Below, piece by piece: positions 23,279 through 32,828 of a stretch of DNA of 64,000 nucleotides. Location: the NCBI GenBank assembly GCA_017395045.1, contig JAFPWG010000026.1:1-64000 (forward strand), read 5' to 3'. Made by a program: the position numbers and the translations under genes. Under the pieces are notes generated by a model, which made no database searches, had not been told where the DNA came from, and was given only the letters and a program-made list of their open reading frames with translations. The stretch is from Bacteroidales bacterium (GTDB lineage Bacteria; Bacteroidota; Bacteroidia; Bacteroidales; UBA932). The first letter of the stretch is position 1; each line of letters starts with the position of its first letter.

Positions 23279-25882
23279 ATGAAAAAGAAACTGATCGCCT
23301 TGGGGTTGGCGCTGTGCGTCCTCGTACCCGCCTTCGCCGTGTTGAATGAGAAGGACCTCGCGCAGACGCTCTCCGTCCTCCGTTACGAACTCCGCTCCGC
23401 CTACCAGGCGATGGAGGAACGTGCCGCCCGGATGATGGGGCAGGGCAACCGCCAGCATACCCGGCTGGTGCAGATGATGCAGCGCAGCAACGAGCTCTCC
23501 CTGATGCTCTATTCCCAGAAGCAGGACTATACCTTCGACATGACCTACGCCCTGAATGAGGTGTCGCGCCAGTACGAGGAGTTCTCCTCGCGGAAGCTGC
23601 CGTTCGACGACATCATTACCCGGCTGGACATCGACATCGACCGGTACGACCGCCTGATCCATACGCTCAAGCGCCTGCCGCCGGCCCAGCTGATGGCCTA
23701 TCGCGACAGTACGGGCCAGCTGGTGTATCTGGACAGGGACGCATGGCGGATGCGCCGGGATTCCCTGCGCCGCCTGCGCGGCGATTCGATGATCCGGCGG
23801 ATGATGGATACGACCGGACGGACGCGCCCCTTCATGCTGGACTCCTTGGGACAGGAAGACCGTGACAGCTGCCTTTTCTACGCCGAGAACCTGTTGAAAG
23901 CCAGTCAGATGCAGAAAGCGCAGCTGGTCCGGGACAGCACGCACTATGCGGAGACGGCCGCTCTCCTGAAATCGACCTACGACTATGCGCAGCAGCGCTA
24001 CAAGACGGTCCAGAACCGGATTTTCATCGAAGGACAGACCGCATACGGGACTCTGCTCAAATCCTTCCCCCGCTATTGGCAGCAGGCTCTTTCCGACGCC
24101 CGGGACAAGTACAGCCCAGAAGCCCTTGAAGGAGTGAACAGTCAGTGGCGCGGGCCCATGGTGACGGCGTTCTCGCTGTTCCTCCTGATTTACTTGATTA
24201 TCTCCGCCGTCGTAGCCGTTGCCCTCGTCGCCTTCCTGACCCGGAAGGTCACCTTCTTCAAGCGGGAACGCTTCACGAAGCACCGTTTCGAGATGACCCT
24301 CATCGTGGGCGTCGTGATTTTCGCCGTATCCATCATGATCGCCAGCTGGGCCTCCAAGCAGAACTTCTTCGCGATGGCCTCGAAGCTCCTCGTGGAATTT
24401 GCCTGGATGCTGGCTGCGATCCTCGTATCCCTGGTCATCCGGCTGAAAGGGGAGGCGATCCGGAAGGGGATCCGCCTGTATTTCCCCATCCTGCTCCTGA
24501 GTTTCATCGTCATCTCCCTGCGCATCGCCTTCGTCCCGAACAGCCTGCTGAACATCCTTTTCCCGCCTTTGCTTCTGGTGTTCACCCTGCTTCAGGGATG
24601 GGCCTTGTACAGGAACAGGAAGGACCTTCCGGCCTGGGATGTCGCCTATGGATGGATCTCCCTGCTCGTGCTCGTCGCAACGACCGTCATCGCCCTCCGT
24701 GGTTTCGTCCTGCTGGGTATCCAGCTGCTCATCTGGTGGATCTTCCTCCTGACCCTGCTGCAGACCATCACGGCCGTGTACGACCTCCTGCATATCTATT
24801 ACGTACGCCATATCCGGGAGATGAAAACGGCTTATATCGAGGCGCATCCGAACCTCCCCAACGAGACGGACGAAGACCTTATCGCCGTGACCTGGCCGCA
24901 CTCGTTCTTCAAGCACGCCCTGCTTCCGATCGCCATCGTCCTTTCCATCCCCTTCAGCCTGTTCATGGCTTCGAGCGTGTTCGACCTGGGCGAGGTGTTC
25001 GACCAGTATTACCGGTATCCGTTCCTGAACGTGGAGGGATACATCAGCCTGTCCTTCTATAAGATCATCCTGGTGGTCGTCCTTTTCTTCCTGTTCCGTT
25101 ATCTGGTGTATGCGGGGAAGGCCCTCTACCGCCTGCTGAAGGTGAAATCCCTCCTGAAGGGGTCCTCCGGCCGTCTCTTCCACGAGAACCAGGCCAATTT
25201 CACCCTGGCGGAGAACGTCATCGGCATTTCTTGCTGGGGTATTTACGTCATCGCGATCTTCGTCCTCCTGAAGATTCCGACAGCCGCCATCAAGGTGATC
25301 GGCGCCGGCCTTGCGACCGGTCTCGGTTTCGCCATGAAGGATATCCTGAACAACTTCTTCTACGGGGTCCAGCTCATGTCCGGACGTGTCCGCGTAGGCG
25401 ATTTCATCGAATGCGACGGCATCCGGGGCAAGGTGGACAGCATCAACTACCAGAGTACGCAGATCATCGCCTCCGACGGCTCCGTGATGGCGTTCCCGAA
25501 CGCCACCCTGTTCAACAAGAACTTCAAGAACCTCACGAAGAACCACTCCTACGAGCTGCTTTCCTTCGACGTGGGCGTCAAGTACGGGGTGGATGTGGAC
25601 AAGGTCCGGAACATCATCAAGGAGGCCCTGGTGCCGCTCGAGAAACAGGATGTGTACGGCCGGGATATCGTGGATCCGAAATTCGGCATCCAGGTCCGGT
25701 TCAAGGATTTCGGGGACAACAGCGTGAACCTGTCGGTGTACCAGTACATCACCGTGGACGAGCACTACAGCTATCCGGCAAGGGCGAAGGAACTGATCTA
25801 TAATGCCTTGAACGCGAACGGCATTGAGATTCCGTTCCCGCAGCGCGACCTGTACATCAAGTCGATGCCGACGGAAGGCTAA
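23279..25882 (+). CDS. Large MscS-family mechanosensitive channel
   Basis: The protein has 867 residues. A signal-like N-terminus (MKKKLIALGLALCVLVPAFA) precedes a long helical periplasmic region (about 25-290), then about ten hydrophobic segments, and a C-terminal MscS core. The pore and beta domain can be read in GLATGLGFAMKDILNNFFYG, VGDFIECDGIRGKVDSI and VMAFPNATLFNKNF. It resembles the large MscK/YbdG-like channels that release solutes on hypo-osmotic shock. The ATG at 23279 is chosen because an earlier in-frame start would lie upstream of the promoter element. Its stop overlaps the convergent mutY stop. Confidence 0.9.
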   Translation: MKKKLIALGLALCVLVPAFAVLNEKDLAQTLSVLRYELRSAYQAMEERAARMMGQGNRQHTRLVQMMQRSNELSLMLYSQKQDYTFDMTYALNEVSRQYEEFSSRKLPFDDIITRLDIDIDRYDRLIHTLKRLPPAQLMAYRDSTGQLVYLDRDAWRMRRDSLRRLRGDSMIRRMMDTTGRTRPFMLDSLGQEDRDSCLFYAENLLKASQMQKAQLVRDSTHYAETAALLKSTYDYAQQRYKTVQNRIFIEGQTAYGTLLKSFPRYWQQALSDARDKYSPEALEGVNSQWRGPMVTAFSLFLLIYLIISAVVAVALVAFLTRKVTFFKRERFTKHRFEMTLIVGVVIFAVSIMIASWASKQNFFAMASKLLVEFAWMLAAILVSLVIRLKGEAIRKGIRLYFPILLLSFIVISLRIAFVPNSLLNILFPPLLLVFTLLQGWALYRNRKDLPAWDVAYGWISLLVLVATTVIALRGFVLLGIQLLIWWIFLLTLLQTITAVYDLLHIYYVRHIREMKTAYIEAHPNLPNETDEDLIAVTWPHSFFKHALLPIAIVLSIPFSLFMASSVFDLGEVFDQYYRYPFLNVEGYISLSFYKIILVVVLFFLFRYLVYAGKALYRLLKVKSLLKGSSGRLFHENQANFTLAENVIGISCWGIYVIAIFVLLKIPTAAIKVIGAGLATGLGFAMKDILNNFFYGVQLMSGRVRVGDFIECDGIRGKVDSINYQSTQIIASDGSVMAFPNATLFNKNFKNLTKNHSYELLSFDVGVKYGVDVDKVRNIIKEALVPLEKQDVYGRDIVDPKFGIQVRFKDFGDNSVNLSVYQYITVDEHYSYPARAKELIYNALNANGIEIPFPQRDLYIKSMPTEG

Positions 25883-26853
25883 AGCTTCTCCAGCAGGAGT
25901 TCGAACAGACGGGGTTTGGCGTATGCGTCAAGCTCCGTCTCTTCTATCCAGACGTAACCTTCCGGGAGGGAAGGCTGCTCCGCCGGCTCCCAGAGATAGA
26001 AGTCGGTGAATAGGGTCCGATGCGTGAGCTGGTGCTTGACATGGCCGGCGACCAGATGAGACCCGGTGGGTGCCAGCCCGACCAGCAGGGGCTCCCACAG
26101 ACCCTGCCAGATGTCTCCGGGGCCGCGGCGGCGGATGGCCGTTTTCCCCTGAAAACGCACATAGACATACGTCAGATGCCGTTCGACAGGCCTGGCGACC
26201 CCTTGCTTGACAGGCAAGAGTTCCACCCTTCCGGTGCGGAATGCCTGGCAGGAATCCTGCAGCGGGCAGGTTAGGCAAGCCGGATTCACGGGCGTGCACA
26301 GCGTGGCGCCGAAATCCATCATTCCCTGGTTGAAGGCGGCCGGGTCGTCGGCTGGAAGCAGGTGCTGCGCCAGGGCGGTGAACTCCTTCTTCGCTTCCGT
26401 CGTCCCCACGGGCGTGGCGATGCCGAAATGCCGCGCCAGGACCCTGTACACGTTGCCGTCCACGACGGCGGCAGGCAGGGCGAAGGCGATGGAACCGATG
26501 GCGGCGGCCGTGTAGTCGCCCACGCCTTTCAGGCTCCGGATGCCTTCCAGGGTATCCGGGAAGCCTCCCAGGGCGACGATCTGCCTTGCGGCGGCGTGGA
26601 GGTTCCGGGCGCGGGAATAGTATCCCAGGCCCTGCCAGAGCCGCATCACTTCGTCTTCGGGTGCGGCCGCCAGGTCTTCGACGGTCGGGAACCGTTCCAG
26701 GAACCGTTCCCAGTAGGCCCGTCCCTGCGCGACACGCGTCTGCTGGAGGATGATTTCGCTGAGCCAGACCGCATACGGATCCCGGGTCCTCCGCCACGGG
26801 AGGTCCCGGCCGTTTTCGGCATACCACCGCAGGATGGTCTCGGAGAAGGTCAT
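25879..26853 (-). CDS. mutY: A/G-specific adenine glycosylase
   Basis: The protein has 324 residues. It carries the helix-hairpin-helix LKGVGDYTAAAIGSIAF, a conserved AVVDGNVYRVLAR segment with the catalytic Asp, and a 4Fe-4S cluster motif in CTPVNPACLTCPLQDSC (C-x6-C-x2-C-x5-C). The C-terminal Nudix-like domain (about 225-320) recognises 8-oxoG. It removes A mispaired with 8-oxoG. The start overlaps the stop of the upstream kinase (ATGA), so the two are translationally coupled. The stop overlaps that of the convergent channel gene. Confidence 0.94.
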   Translation of the reverse strand: MTFSETILRWYAENGRDLPWRRTRDPYAVWLSEIILQQTRVAQGRAYWERFLERFPTVEDLAAAPEDEVMRLWQGLGYYSRARNLHAAARQIVALGGFPDTLEGIRSLKGVGDYTAAAIGSIAFALPAAVVDGNVYRVLARHFGIATPVGTTEAKKEFTALAQHLLPADDPAAFNQGMMDFGATLCTPVNPACLTCPLQDSCQAFRTGRVELLPVKQGVARPVERHLTYVYVRFQGKTAIRRRGPGDIWQGLWEPLLVGLAPTGSHLVAGHVKHQLTHRTLFTDFYLWEPAEQPSLPEGYVWIEETELDAYAKPRLFELLLEKL

Positions 26854-28517
26854 TTGAGGCTGGAGCCGCCCACGAACTCGCGGAGGAGGGAGGTGGACGG
26901 AATCTCCTTGTCGGGGACCGGCGTGAAGTAGTGGATGAACTTCAGGAGCCGGTGCGCTTCGGAATACTCGGGGCAGTTCTGCGGAACACTGCGGAGGATG
27001 GGCTCCGCGTGGTTCTTCAGGACGGCGAACTCGATGAGGTAGGCCGAATTGAACATCACGTCGGCGGTCTCCTGGTACGGATAGATCCACTGCTCCTCGG
27101 CCCGGCGGACGTTGGGCCACTGGCTGATGGACTCCCGGGCCGTGAAGGCGCCTTTGTTATAGTCGCGGACGATGCGCCTCAGGAGACGGTTGTCGCTCGT
27201 GGGGATGCAGTTGTGGTTGTCCAGCAGGATGCCGGTGAGGGTGTTGATGAAAATCTTGAACTTGGCGTTGTCCGGAATGTCGGAGGTCAGGCCGGGGTTC
27301 AGCGCGTGGATGCCTTCGATGAGGAGGATACAGCCCGGTTCCAGCTTGATTTTCTTGCCGTTATACTCGCGCAGGCCGGTGACGAAGTTGTATTCGGGAA
27401 CGTCCACCTCCTCGCCCGCGAGCATCTTCATGATGTCCCGCTCCATCAGGGCGTGGTCCACGGTGTCGAAGTTGTCGAAGTCGAAGCTGCCGTCCGGGAA
27501 CTTCGGGGTGTCCAGCCGGTTCACGAAGTAGTCGTCGGTGGACATGGACAGGGGCTTGAGGCCGCAGGCTTTCAGCTGGATGGACAGGCGCTTGCAGAAC
27601 GTCGTCTTTCCGGAAGAGGACGGTCCGGTGATGAGGACCACCTTCACGGGATCCTCCGCCCGGTAGCGGCGGTCGATCTCTTCGGCGATCTGGACGATCT
27701 TCTTCTCCTGCAGGGCCTCCGCGATCTGGATCAGTTCCGACGCCTGGCCCTGGAGGATGGAATAGTTCACGTCGCCCACGGTGTTCAGGCCCATGATGAT
27801 GTTCCAGCGGAGATTCTCCTTGAACATCCCGTAGGTCTTGGGCTGGTCCACGAAAGGAACCAGTTCAGAAGGGTTGTGCCGGTCCGGAACCCGCAGGAGG
27901 ATGCCGTCATGGTAGGGCTGGAGGCCCCAGACGGTCAGATAACCGGTGGAGGGGACCAGTTTGCCGTAATAGTAGTCGGTCGTGTCTTCCAGCGTATAGT
28001 AATCCGTGTAGGCCTCGCCGCTGGTTTCCAGGAGGCGGACCTTGTCGTCGTAGCCGGACTTTCGGAACTCCTTGAGGGCCCGGTCGGTCTGGACGTCGTA
28101 CCGGTGGAAGGGCAGGTCCTTTTCCACGAGCTCCTTCATCCGTGCCTCGAGCAGCTTGAGGTCGTCGCAGGTGAGGTCCGTGTCGTCGGCCTTGCGCAGG
28201 TGGCAGAAATGCCCGCCGGAGATCGGATGCTCCATGTACAGCTTGCTGCCGGGGAACACGTCGAGGGCCGCCTTGAACATCAGGAAGCACAGAGAGCGGA
28301 AATACACCCGCCAGCCGCTGGATTCACGGGCGTCCAGGAACTCGATGTCCTTGTTCTGATACACTTTGAACTTGAGGCCCTGGGAGACATTGTTCACCTT
28401 GGCGGAGACGATCGGATAGGGGCGGTCGAACTCGAAGTCGTCCAGCATCTGGACGAGCGACGTCCCTTCCGGATACTTCCGGAACGTACGCGTGTTCTTG
28501 CAATAAACCTGAAGCAT
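26850..28517 (-). CDS. Nucleoside (uridine-type) kinase with TGS-like N-terminus
   Basis: The protein has 555 residues. The first 70 residues resemble a TGS domain (RKYPEGTSLVQMLDDF). Residues about 75-200 resemble the second N-terminal domain of threonyl-tRNA synthetase (MEHPISGGHFCHL). A uridine-kinase/phosphoribulokinase-type P-loop domain begins near 290 (VVLITGPSSSGKTTFCKRL), followed by STDDYF and a later LIEGIHALNP. The family phosphorylates nucleosides; its synthetase-like front half is of unknown function. The start at 28517 lies 19 bases below a TATTTTTG promoter. Further upstream frames are not used. Confidence 0.88.
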   Translation of the reverse strand: MLQVYCKNTRTFRKYPEGTSLVQMLDDFEFDRPYPIVSAKVNNVSQGLKFKVYQNKDIEFLDARESSGWRVYFRSLCFLMFKAALDVFPGSKLYMEHPISGGHFCHLRKADDTDLTCDDLKLLEARMKELVEKDLPFHRYDVQTDRALKEFRKSGYDDKVRLLETSGEAYTDYYTLEDTTDYYYGKLVPSTGYLTVWGLQPYHDGILLRVPDRHNPSELVPFVDQPKTYGMFKENLRWNIIMGLNTVGDVNYSILQGQASELIQIAEALQEKKIVQIAEEIDRRYRAEDPVKVVLITGPSSSGKTTFCKRLSIQLKACGLKPLSMSTDDYFVNRLDTPKFPDGSFDFDNFDTVDHALMERDIMKMLAGEEVDVPEYNFVTGLREYNGKKIKLEPGCILLIEGIHALNPGLTSDIPDNAKFKIFINTLTGILLDNHNCIPTSDNRLLRRIVRDYNKGAFTARESISQWPNVRRAEEQWIYPYQETADVMFNSAYLIEFAVLKNHAEPILRSVPQNCPEYSEAHRLLKFIHYFTPVPDKEIPSTSLLREFVGGSSLK

Positions 28518-28536
28518 GGATGGGGTTTTAGGTTTA

Positions 28537-28585
28537 CAAAAATAAAAATTCAGGTTCGTAAAAACAAAAAAAAGCACTAACTTTG
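28537..28585. promoter_or_regulatory. Divergent promoters of the nucleoside kinase and araC-type genes
   Basis: Minus-strand TATTTTTG (28537-28544) lies 19 bases before the kinase ATG. Plus-strand TAACTTTG (28578-28585) ends 5 bases before the ATG of the AraC-type gene, so that mRNA may be leaderless. The stretch between is very A-rich. Confidence 0.6.
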
Positions 28586-28590
28586 AAACC

Positions 28591-29427
28591 ATGAAACGAG
28601 TGATCCCATACTGGGAGGCGGGGACGGAATGGAAAGGGGAACCGTTCTTTATCAAAAGCATTCAGTCCAAGGCCCCTTTGCGGGCGGCGGAAATCCCTGT
28701 CACCACTCTCCCGTTCTTCACCTTCCTGTTCCTGACGGAAGGGGAAGTCCTGGCCGATTTCGACGGGAAACCGTATCTGTGCCGGGGAGGCCAGTTTGTG
28801 CTGGTCCCAGAGAATACTCCTTTCGGAATCCATTATTATAAGGATCTTACCGGTTATACCGGTTTGTTCTCTCTCTCTTTCCTCAAGGATGCGTCCCATC
28901 CGTGCCTGACCCGTTCGGCGCCAGTCCTCCATACGTTCTGGTTCGATGAGGCTGCCTTCGTCGCGGAACTCCTGGACCGGGTGGTGGCCGCTTCCGCCCG
29001 CGGCGACCAGGGTTACATCACACGTGCCTTCGACCTGCTCCTGTACTGCGTCCAGTCGCCGGCCGAGGAGAAGGCCCATCCGCTGGTCAACAGTTTCATG
29101 CGGATGATTTTCGACCGCACTACGGCCCTGGATTCCATTTCCGGCTATGCCGCACGCCTGAATATCTCGCCCAGCTACCTGAACAAGCTGGTCCGCACGC
29201 AAACGCGCCACAGCGCCATGGACTGGGTGGAAATCTCCCGGGTGAACTGGGCGAAGACCCTGCTGAGGGACCGCAGCATCCCCGTGTCAGATGTTTCGCT
29301 TGCGCTGGGGATTGACGACCCTTCCTATTTCACCCGCTTCTTCCGGAAGGAGACCGGAATGACTCCTTCGGAGTTCCGGAAGAAAATGGACCATACCGGG
29401 GAAAATACCTTTGATTTCCTATTCTGA
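28591..29427 (+). CDS. AraC-family transcriptional regulator
   Basis: The protein has 278 residues. The N-terminal half is a cupin-like sensor (FLTEGEVLADFDGKPYLCRGGQFVLVPENTPF). The C-terminal hundred residues form the two-helix-turn-helix AraC domain (ISGYAARLNISPSYLNKLVRT, then VSDVSLALGIDDPSYFTRFF and the closing TGMTPSEFR). It probably senses a small ligand. Its target is not evident: it is divergent from the nucleoside kinase, and its 3' end overlaps the convergent amidase gene by 9 bases. Confidence 0.92.
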   Translation: MKRVIPYWEAGTEWKGEPFFIKSIQSKAPLRAAEIPVTTLPFFTFLFLTEGEVLADFDGKPYLCRGGQFVLVPENTPFGIHYYKDLTGYTGLFSLSFLKDASHPCLTRSAPVLHTFWFDEAAFVAELLDRVVAASARGDQGYITRAFDLLLYCVQSPAEEKAHPLVNSFMRMIFDRTTALDSISGYAARLNISPSYLNKLVRTQTRHSAMDWVEISRVNWAKTLLRDRSIPVSDVSLALGIDDPSYFTRFFRKETGMTPSEFRKKMDHTGENTFDFLF

Positions 29428-32424
29428 CCCAGCCGTTTCCGGCTCGGTCAAATACCTCATCGACACCAGCAGTACGGCCTCCAGGGCCCCTTCCGTCGTG
29501 AGCGTCTCGAGCGGGAAGCCCACGGCGACGGCCTTGTGACTGCCGCTGTCGAAGACCGTGGCGGCCGGGATGGCCGTCCCGGCATATCGGAGGAACACTT
29601 GCGCCTTGTCGCTGGCGGGTTCGATGCCGTCGGGATTCTCCACCCGGTAGATGCTGTCGCTGAACAGGCGGTTGTAGGCCATGGGATCGCTCAGCTGGAC
29701 AGGAGCGCCGGGTTTCGGGACCACAATGCCGGACACGTCTCCGAAATTGGTCACCCACTTGTAGCCCAGCACCTTCTGGATGAAGGCTTTCGCTTTGTCG
29801 CGGCTCTTCTCGTTGAAGGCAACGGGGAAAACGTTGTCCCAGGCGTCCGTGCCGATGTAGGATCCGGAAACCAGCACGGAGCCGCCGGCGGTGGTATAGG
29901 CCGTCAGGGCTTCCTGCAGGGCGTCGGGGAAGACGGCATAGCGGTTGGCGACGGCTCCGCGGCCGACCTTGGTCGTGACCTGCTTGCCGCAGATGAGGTC
30001 CACGGCCCCGTATCCCGATGCATCCAGCCCCGGGAAGGCGTCCACGCTGGTGGAGCTGACGGCATAGCCGCCGTTCAACAGGCAGCGGCCATGCTGGGCC
30101 GGATAATCGAAGGTGTTTCCGGCGATGACCCGTCCTGCCCGGTTGGTGAAGGAACCGCCGAATCCGGGATTGTCGTCGTCGGTCCATTTCTTCGTCCGGT
30201 CGAACTGATTCACCTCGCCGGTGAAACTGATATCGTAGATGTACGGAACGCCGCTGTCGATGTTGTCCATGAAACCGCCGTAGGAGGGCGTATCGAACCA
30301 TGCAGGGGCCGATATGCGGGTGAAGTTATTGACAATCAGAATCTTCTTGGCCGCCTCGCCCGGGGTCCCCACGCAGAGGATCTCGGAAGGGAAGCTCTTT
30401 CCTCCGTCGTTGAAAGCCACGACCTTGAAACTGTACAGACGGTTTTTCTTGATGGGCACGGACACTTTCATGCGGTCGCCGGACTTCTCCACACCTTCCA
30501 GGACGACGCCGTCGTCGAAGGCGCCGTCATCTTCCCGCGTGTACAGGATGTAGCCGGAAGGGGTAGCGGTGGGTTCGTCAGGGTCGCGGGCAGGTTTCCA
30601 GCTCAGGACAGCCTGGTTTTCATTCAGTTCGGCGGCGAAGGCGGTCACGGGAAGCGGTTGTACGGTGTATGAACATCCGTACCGGGCACTCAGATATTTG
30701 AGGATTCCCTTGTAAACCGACCGGGAAACGGTAAAGCGGAAGGAAGGGTCCAGGCCGTACTTCATGTCGGCGAAATTCTGGTGCGAGAGCAGTTCCAGCA
30801 GCATTCCCGGCACCGAAGTCGTCCGGGATTCGCTGTAGGAGCGGTCCCAGGTCTGCCTGCGTTTCCACTTGGGTTCGAAGCGTTTCCGGACGTCGTTCAC
30901 GATCTGCGTCTGCACGAAATCGGTCAGGAGCCGCCCGTTCAGCCGGGATTCCCCGTTGGGAAGTTCCTCCTTGTCATCGGCCAGGAGGGTATAGATGCCC
31001 AGGGTGCCCACGATGGTATCGTTCGGAGTCACGCCCGCGTCGGTATGGAAGGCGAGGGAAAGGTCGATGGGGACCCGTCGCCCCGACATGTTCGGGTTTA
31101 CGCGGGAACCGCCCGTCATCTGGGTGACCCATTTCCCGCGGCCGGCATAGTCGCGGGTGTAGTCGTCCTCCCAGTCGTCGAAAAGGTGGGCGTCGATACC
31201 GGCCCACTGCATCCCGTACAGGGCTCCTTCCACGTAGGAAGGATAGCCGGAAAGCACGCCGCCGCGCTCGACCTTGCCCATTCCGCCGCCGAAGCGGACG
31301 GCATCGGCGCTTACCACGCCCGCCGAGGAGCTCTGGTTGGCAAGCCGGACGTACCCGGCATCCCCTTCATCGAAAGGGAAGGTGCCGAGGTAAACCCAGG
31401 TGCTGCCGGACATCCGCTGGTTCACATGCACTTCCGTCCGTCCGCCCAGGTGATGGACGGTATAACGGGCGTCCGTGGTGCTGTTGGAGAAGGATTTGTA
31501 GGACACGTACACGGCGTAGTCGCCCCGTTCGGGAATGTCGGGGCGCCAGACGGCTTCGGCCTTGTCGTGCGACTCTTCATCGGTGACGGTCTCGCACATC
31601 CGGGCGGTGCCCAGCCGGAAAGGATTGTCGTAGAGGTCGTAAACGGGTTTCGTGTCGGCGAAGCCTTCGCCGGCATCGGCCCAGTTGCCGGTTTCCTTGT
31701 ATGAGCCGGCCTTCCGCATCATCCACGTGCGGGTTTCCCCGAAAGACTTGTCGTTGTCGCAGATGACCTCATTGGACTGGATGTCCCGTTCACGCGGAGT
31801 GAGGACGACGGCCCCGGCATTCTCCAGCATCGGGATCAGGTAGGGGAGGACGTAGCTCTGCGTATAGAGGTCTTCCACGGTCCGGTGAGTGGCGGCGCGC
31901 TGCCACTCCCACCGGTCGGTCTTGGCCTCATAATAGCGGCCGTGACTGTGCCAGAGGGCGATATGACGGCCGTACAGGCCCCGTTTCCACTGGTTGTCAT
32001 CCCTCCGGACCAGCGGGATGGTCCGTCCGCGGGGGTCGTTCACCCGGAGCGATGTCTCCACCGGCCGGCCGTTCGCGTTGAGGAGGGGCATCGGCAGGGT
32101 GTTGAGGTCGGTTTTCTTGGCGAAGACGTCCCCGAGGGAGTAGGACCGGTAGGAGGAGGGCGTCAGTTCCCGCAGCTGGTCGCGGAACCACTCGAGGTCC
32201 TCGGCCCGCCACGGATAGTCGCCCAGTTCCTGGCTGAAATAGAAATCCAGGGTGTTGCCCCGCTTCATCACCCTCGTCAGCTTGATGGGGGAGTCCACCC
32301 GCGTCCGCCGCTGGAGACGGGCCCGGAGCGAGTCCACGGCCGTCTTGTATTCCTTGGCGGTCTGGGCAGGCAGGGACAGGCACGCGGCGAGCAGGGCGGC
32401 GGCGATGAGAAGGGACTTGCGCAT
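29419..32424 (-). CDS. Secreted N-acetylmuramoyl-L-alanine amidase-like protein with golvesin and FN3 domains
   Basis: The protein has 1001 residues with a signal peptide (LLIAAALLAACLSLPAQ). The catalytic amidase-3-like domain seems split. The first part holds RHIALWHSHGRYYE, and the second holds IDLSLAFHTDAG and MLLELLSHQNFADM. A golvesin C-terminal-like beta module is inserted between them (YAVYVSYKSFSNSTTDARYT). An FN3-like domain follows (LSWKPARDPDEP...YSFKVVAFND), then a long C-terminal region. In databases such proteins are often named golvesin-domain or xanthan-lyase proteins. The likely role is peptidoglycan cleavage. The start overlaps the VanZ stop. Confidence 0.78.
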   Translation of the reverse strand: MRKSLLIAAALLAACLSLPAQTAKEYKTAVDSLRARLQRRTRVDSPIKLTRVMKRGNTLDFYFSQELGDYPWRAEDLEWFRDQLRELTPSSYRSYSLGDVFAKKTDLNTLPMPLLNANGRPVETSLRVNDPRGRTIPLVRRDDNQWKRGLYGRHIALWHSHGRYYEAKTDRWEWQRAATHRTVEDLYTQSYVLPYLIPMLENAGAVVLTPRERDIQSNEVICDNDKSFGETRTWMMRKAGSYKETGNWADAGEGFADTKPVYDLYDNPFRLGTARMCETVTDEESHDKAEAVWRPDIPERGDYAVYVSYKSFSNSTTDARYTVHHLGGRTEVHVNQRMSGSTWVYLGTFPFDEGDAGYVRLANQSSSAGVVSADAVRFGGGMGKVERGGVLSGYPSYVEGALYGMQWAGIDAHLFDDWEDDYTRDYAGRGKWVTQMTGGSRVNPNMSGRRVPIDLSLAFHTDAGVTPNDTIVGTLGIYTLLADDKEELPNGESRLNGRLLTDFVQTQIVNDVRKRFEPKWKRRQTWDRSYSESRTTSVPGMLLELLSHQNFADMKYGLDPSFRFTVSRSVYKGILKYLSARYGCSYTVQPLPVTAFAAELNENQAVLSWKPARDPDEPTATPSGYILYTREDDGAFDDGVVLEGVEKSGDRMKVSVPIKKNRLYSFKVVAFNDGGKSFPSEILCVGTPGEAAKKILIVNNFTRISAPAWFDTPSYGGFMDNIDSGVPYIYDISFTGEVNQFDRTKKWTDDDNPGFGGSFTNRAGRVIAGNTFDYPAQHGRCLLNGGYAVSSTSVDAFPGLDASGYGAVDLICGKQVTTKVGRGAVANRYAVFPDALQEALTAYTTAGGSVLVSGSYIGTDAWDNVFPVAFNEKSRDKAKAFIQKVLGYKWVTNFGDVSGIVVPKPGAPVQLSDPMAYNRLFSDSIYRVENPDGIEPASDKAQVFLRYAGTAIPAATVFDSGSHKAVAVGFPLETLTTEGALEAVLLVSMRYLTEPETAGSE

Positions 32425-32828
32425 CAGGATTTCTTTTGTTTCAGGATGCCGATGATACAGACGATGGCGCTGGCGATCGCAAGGGCCAGGAGGTCGGCCC
32501 GGAAGTCGGCCAGGTCTCCCATCCGGTAGGGGAGGTACTTCGCCTGGACGACTTCGGTGATCCCGGCGACGGCGCAGCCGGTCAGGAAGGTTACCGCGGT
32601 CCAGAGGAGGAACGGCCGGACATCCTTCGTCTGGGGGCCGAAGGCAAGGAAAGCCAGGAGGGGATAGGGGAAGAACATCAGGAAATGGACGACCTTGTCG
32701 GTCGGGATTCCCCAGAACGAACGCGGCACGTCGGGTACGCTGCTGAACTTGCCGAAGCACAGCCATGCCACGGCAACGAGATACAGCACGAACAGGACGC
32801 GTGCGCAGGTTCGTTGCTTTTCCGTCAT
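32424..32828 (-). CDS. VanZ-like membrane protein
   Basis: The protein has 134 residues and four hydrophobic helices. The VanZ pattern is visible: TDKVVHFLMFFPYPLLAFL in the middle and ITEVVQAKYLPYRMGDLADFRADLLA near the end. The VanZ family has no firmly known biochemical role; some members affect resistance to glycopeptides. It overlaps its neighbours by 4 bases upstream and by 1 base downstream, in a run from the ABC exporter to the amidase. Confidence 0.87.
   Translation of the reverse strand: MTEKQRTCARVLFVLYLVAVAWLCFGKFSSVPDVPRSFWGIPTDKVVHFLMFFPYPLLAFLAFGPQTKDVRPFLLWTAVTFLTGCAVAGITEVVQAKYLPYRMGDLADFRADLLALAIASAIVCIIGILKQKKS

Noticed and set aside
23156-25765. Minus-strand frame of 869 codons opposite the MscS-type gene
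   Set aside because: The sense strand carries clear channel motifs; the antisense translation is His/Asp/Gln-rich shadow sequence with no fold.
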